Below, one piece after another: positions 43,671 to 45,801 of a DNA stretch of 45,801 nt (the stretch's first letter is position 1; every line of letters begins with the position of its first letter). The notes beneath the pieces were generated by a model that was not told where the DNA came from, did no database searches, and saw nothing but the letters and a program-made list of their open reading frames with translations. The stretch comes from Rhodospirillales bacterium. Its GTDB lineage: Bacteria; Pseudomonadota; Alphaproteobacteria; Reyranellales; Reyranellaceae. The translations under genes and the position numbers were made by a program. The stretch covers positions 1-45,801 of the forward strand of contig JACPOB010000038.1 in assembly GCA_016185145.1 (NCBI GenBank), in the 5' to 3' direction.

Positions 43671-44141
43671 ATGCGTCGCACCGTCCCGCTCATCCTAGCC
43701 GCTGCCCTGTTATCGACCGCCTGTGATCCGTACGGTGACATCAGGGGCTTCGCGCCGGCGCCGGGCACCGTCGACAAGCTCGAGGTCGGCACCCAGAGCC
43801 GCGAGGACGTCGTGCGCCTGGTCGGCTCGCCGTCGGCCGTGGCGACCTTCAATCCCAACGTCTGGTACTACATCACCGAGAAGCAGGAGAACTGGGGCCC
43901 ATCACGACCGTGGATCGCCGAGCAGAACGTGATCCAGATCAGCTTCAACGAGCAGGGCCGCGTCGCCAACATCAAGTACTACGACCTCAAGGACGCGCAG
44001 AACATCACCATGGTCTCGCGCATCACGCCGACCTCGGGCAAGGAGCTGACGGTGCTGGAGCAGATCCTGGGCAACGTCGGCAAGTTCAGCGGACCGAGGC
44101 AGAGCGGCAATCCGGGTGCACCGACCGGCGGCGGTCCCTGA
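43671..44141 (+). CDS. bamE: Outer-membrane assembly lipoprotein, BamE/SmpA family
   Basis: 156-residue lipoprotein. The signal MRRTVPLILAAALLSTAC has a lipobox (LSTAC) with the acylated cysteine at residue 18, followed by Asp. The SmpA/OmlA domain shows KLEVGTQSREDVVRLVGSPS, ATFNPNVWYYITEKQENW and ISFNEQGRVANIKYYDLKDA. It is part of the BAM machinery inserting beta-barrel proteins. The C-terminal 40 residues are Gly/Pro-rich (GPRQSGNPGAPTGGGP). It is divergent from the CBP3-like gene and followed by a strong terminator. Confidence 0.92.
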   Translation: MRRTVPLILAAALLSTACDPYGDIRGFAPAPGTVDKLEVGTQSREDVVRLVGSPSAVATFNPNVWYYITEKQENWGPSRPWIAEQNVIQISFNEQGRVANIKYYDLKDAQNITMVSRITPTSGKELTVLEQILGNVGKFSGPRQSGNPGAPTGGGP

Positions 44142-44160
44142 TCCGATCGACGCGTCGAAT

Positions 44161-44194
44161 AAAAAAGCCCCGGTCCTGCGACCGGGGCTTTCTC
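44161..44194. terminator. Bidirectional rho-independent terminator
   Basis: Perfect 12-bp stem, AAAGCCCCGGTC (44164-44175) with GACCGGGGCTTT (44180-44191), loop CTGC. The T run on the plus strand (TTTCTCTTT) serves bamE; the A run before the stem becomes a T run on the minus strand for hppA. Confidence 0.93.
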
Positions 44195-44213
44195 TTTGGA
44201 ACCTGTCATCCGC

Positions 44214-45801
44214 TCAGTGCGCGAGCACGGCGAGCAGCAGCAGGGCCACGATGTTGGTGATCTTGATCATCGGGTTCACGGCGGGGCCCGCCGTGTCCTT
44301 GTACGGGTCGCCGACGGTGTCGCCGGTGACGGCGGCCTTGTGGGCTTCGGAACCCTTGCCGCCGAAGTGACCCTCTTCGATGTACTTCTTGGCGTTGTCC
44401 CAGGCACCGCCGCCCGCCGTCATCGAGATGGCGACGAAGATGCCGGTGACGATCACGCCGAGCAGCATGGCGCCGACCGCGGCGAAGGCATCGGCCTTGC
44501 CGGCGATCGCCGAGATCACGAAGTACAGCACGATCGGCGACAGCACCGGCAGCAGCGACGGGATCATCATCTCCTTGATCGCGGCCTTGGTGAGCATGTC
44601 GACGGCGCGGCCGTAATCCGGACGATCCGTGCCCGCCATGATGCCGGGCTTCTCCTTGAACTGGCGGCGAACCTCCTCGACCACCGACTGTGCGGCACGG
44701 CCGACAGCCAGCATCGACATGCCGCCGAACAGGTACGGCAGGCCGCCGCCGATCAGCAGGCCGACGACGACGTAGGGGTTCTGCAGCGAGAAGCTGACCG
44801 CCTTCACGCCAAGCTTGCCCTGGGCGATGAAGTAGTCGAGGTCCGAGGTGTAGGCCGCGAACAGCACCAGCGCACCCAAGCCGGCCGAAGCGATGGCATA
44901 GCCCTTGGTGACGGCCTTGGTGGTGTTGCCGACCGCGTCGAGCGCGTCGGTGTTCTTGCGCACTTCCTTCGGCAGGCCGGCCATCTCGGCGATGCCGCCG
45001 GCGTTGTCGGTGACCGGGCCGTAGGCGTCGAGCGCCACCACCATGCCCGCGAGCGCCAGCATGGCGGTCGTGGCGATGGCGATGCCGAACAGGCCGGCCA
45101 GCACGTAGCAGATCACGATGCCGGCGCAGATCAGCAGCGCCGGCAGGGCCGTCGCCTCCATCGACATCGCGAGGCCGGCGATGACGTTGGTGCCGTGGCC
45201 GGTGACCGAGGCCTGGGCCACCGCCTTGACCGGACGATAGTCGGTGCCGGTGTAGTACTCGGTGATCCACACGATCAGGCCGGTGATCGCGAGGCCGACC
45301 AGCGAGCACCAGAACAGCGTCATGCCGGTGAACTGGCGGTCGCCGACCGTGAGCACGGTGGCGTTGCCGATCACCCAGTCGGTGACGAACCAGATCGCCG
45401 GGATCGACAGCACGGCGGCCGCGATCACGCCCTTGTACATCGCCCACATGATGCCGCCATCGGAGCCGAGGCGGACGAAGTAGGTGCCGATGATCGAGGT
45501 GATGATGCAGGCGCCGCCGATGGCCAGCGGATAGACCATCAGCTTGTAGACCAGCGCCGGATCGGCCGCGAAGAAGATCGAGGCCAGCACCATGGTGGCG
45601 ACCGTGGTCACCGCGTAGGTCTCGAACAGGTCGGCGGCCATGCCGGCGCAGTCGCCGACGTTGTCGCCGACGTTGTCGGCGATGGTGGCCGGGTTGCGGG
45701 GGTCATCTTCCGGGATGCCGGCTTCGACCTTGCCGACCATGTCGCCGCCGACGTCCGCACCCTTGGTGAAGATGCCGCCGCCGAGACGGGCGAAGATCGA
45801 G
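44214..45801 (-). CDS. hppA: Membrane-bound H+-translocating pyrophosphatase (partial, 5' end outside window)
   Basis: About 528 C-terminal residues of a proton pump driven by pyrophosphate hydrolysis. The catalytic region reads [40 protein letters not shown] and [14 protein letters not shown]. Numerous membrane helices follow, then [15 protein letters not shown]. Lys in GNTTKA, where K+-dependent enzymes have Ala, marks the K+-independent H+-pumping class. The C-terminus holds [20 protein letters not shown], the second substrate-binding motif. The gene continues past 45801 on the minus strand, so its start is not visible. Confidence 0.96.
   Translation of the reverse strand, partial: SIFARLGGGIFTKGADVGGDMVGKVEAGIPEDDPRNPATIADNVGDNVGDCAGMAADLFETYAVTTVATMVLASIFFAADPALVYKLMVYPLAIGGACIITSIIGTYFVRLGSDGGIMWAMYKGVIAAAVLSIPAIWFVTDWVIGNATVLTVGDRQFTGMTLFWCSLVGLAITGLIVWITEYYTGTDYRPVKAVAQASVTGHGTNVIAGLAMSMEATALPALLICAGIVICYVLAGLFGIAIATTAMLALAGMVVALDAYGPVTDNAGGIAEMAGLPKEVRKNTDALDAVGNTTKAVTKGYAIASAGLGALVLFAAYTSDLDYFIAQGKLGVKAVSFSLQNPYVVVGLLIGGGLPYLFGGMSMLAVGRAAQSVVEEVRRQFKEKPGIMAGTDRPDYGRAVDMLTKAAIKEMMIPSLLPVLSPIVLYFVISAIAGKADAFAAVGAMLLGVIVTGIFVAISMTAGGGAWDNAKKYIEEGHFGGKGSEAHKAAVTGDTVGDPYKDTAGPAVNPMIKITNIVALLLLAVLAH

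Overview
This 45.8 kb window is GC-rich chromosomal DNA from an alphaproteobacterium. The strongest evidence is the 3' block on the minus strand: CBP3-type cytochrome bc1 chaperone, DUF177/YceD, rpmF, plsX, fabH, ihfA, merR, with a divergent bamE-type lipoprotein. Other support comes from rplM-rpsI and a K+-independent H+-pyrophosphatase. A soil or freshwater Rhodospirillales/Hyphomicrobiales-type organism (Reyranella-like) fits the content, but that is inference and no 16S gene is present.

Layout. 1-99: 3' end of a transposase gene cut by the window edge. 185-1133: rplM-rpsI (minus) with terminator and promoter. 1315-2796: a long, plant-like ketol-acid reductoisomerase. 2844-8196: hotdog thioesterase, crotonase-fold protein, a ribbon-helix-helix/ParE toxin-antitoxin pair, MarR plus Bcr/CflA efflux pump, a 2-hydroxyacid dehydrogenase and a class II aldolase. 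8342-13594: an NtaA/SnaA-type FMN monooxygenase followed by a complete polyamine/opine-type ABC importer. 13707-17323: an Old Yellow Enzyme, a CoA-binding protein, a frameshifted rubredoxin-fusion gene and a luciferase-like oxidoreductase. 17606-21398: an HtrA/DegP protease divergent from an OmpR-type two-component system. 21442-25844: a patatin-like hydrolase, a beta-propeller lactonase, a hypothetical gene and a Crp/Fnr regulator. 26042-30678: an O-acetylhomoserine sulfhydrylase-like enzyme translationally coupled to two tandem Rieske oxygenases, then a GST. 30818-33517: two MFS transporters around tRNA-Pro(GGG). 33653-38004: an Fe(III)-type ABC importer with an unusually long permease. 37991-38881: a frameshifted histidine phosphatase and a small hypothetical gene. 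39073-43586: the merR-ihfA-fabH-plsX-rpmF-yceD-CBP3 block. 43671-44141: bamE. 44214-45801: hppA (partial).

The most distinctive feature is a family of modular REP/BIME-like palindromes with CGGACCGCG or CGGAGCGCGGACC outer arms. Copies or partial copies lie near 2820, 11903, 13616, 17326, 21406, 30709 and 34702. Five of the seven are in 3'-3' gaps between convergent genes. The other two lie inside ABC-transporter operons immediately before a permease gene and appear to supply its start codon. One copy (17326-17392) is a perfect inverted repeat with 33-base arms. A different long palindrome lies at 25855-25962.

Two genes (rubredoxin fusion; histidine phosphatase) are broken by single-base shifts in GC-rich runs while the protein sequence downstream looks intact. 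They are either very recent pseudogenes or assembly errors. I saw no CRISPR array, prophage, complete insertion sequence or known riboswitch. Most of the window is metabolic and housekeeping sequence. The observations most worth following are the repeat/permease relationship, the plant-like KARI, the sulfhydrylase-Rieske-Rieske operon and the rubredoxin fusion.
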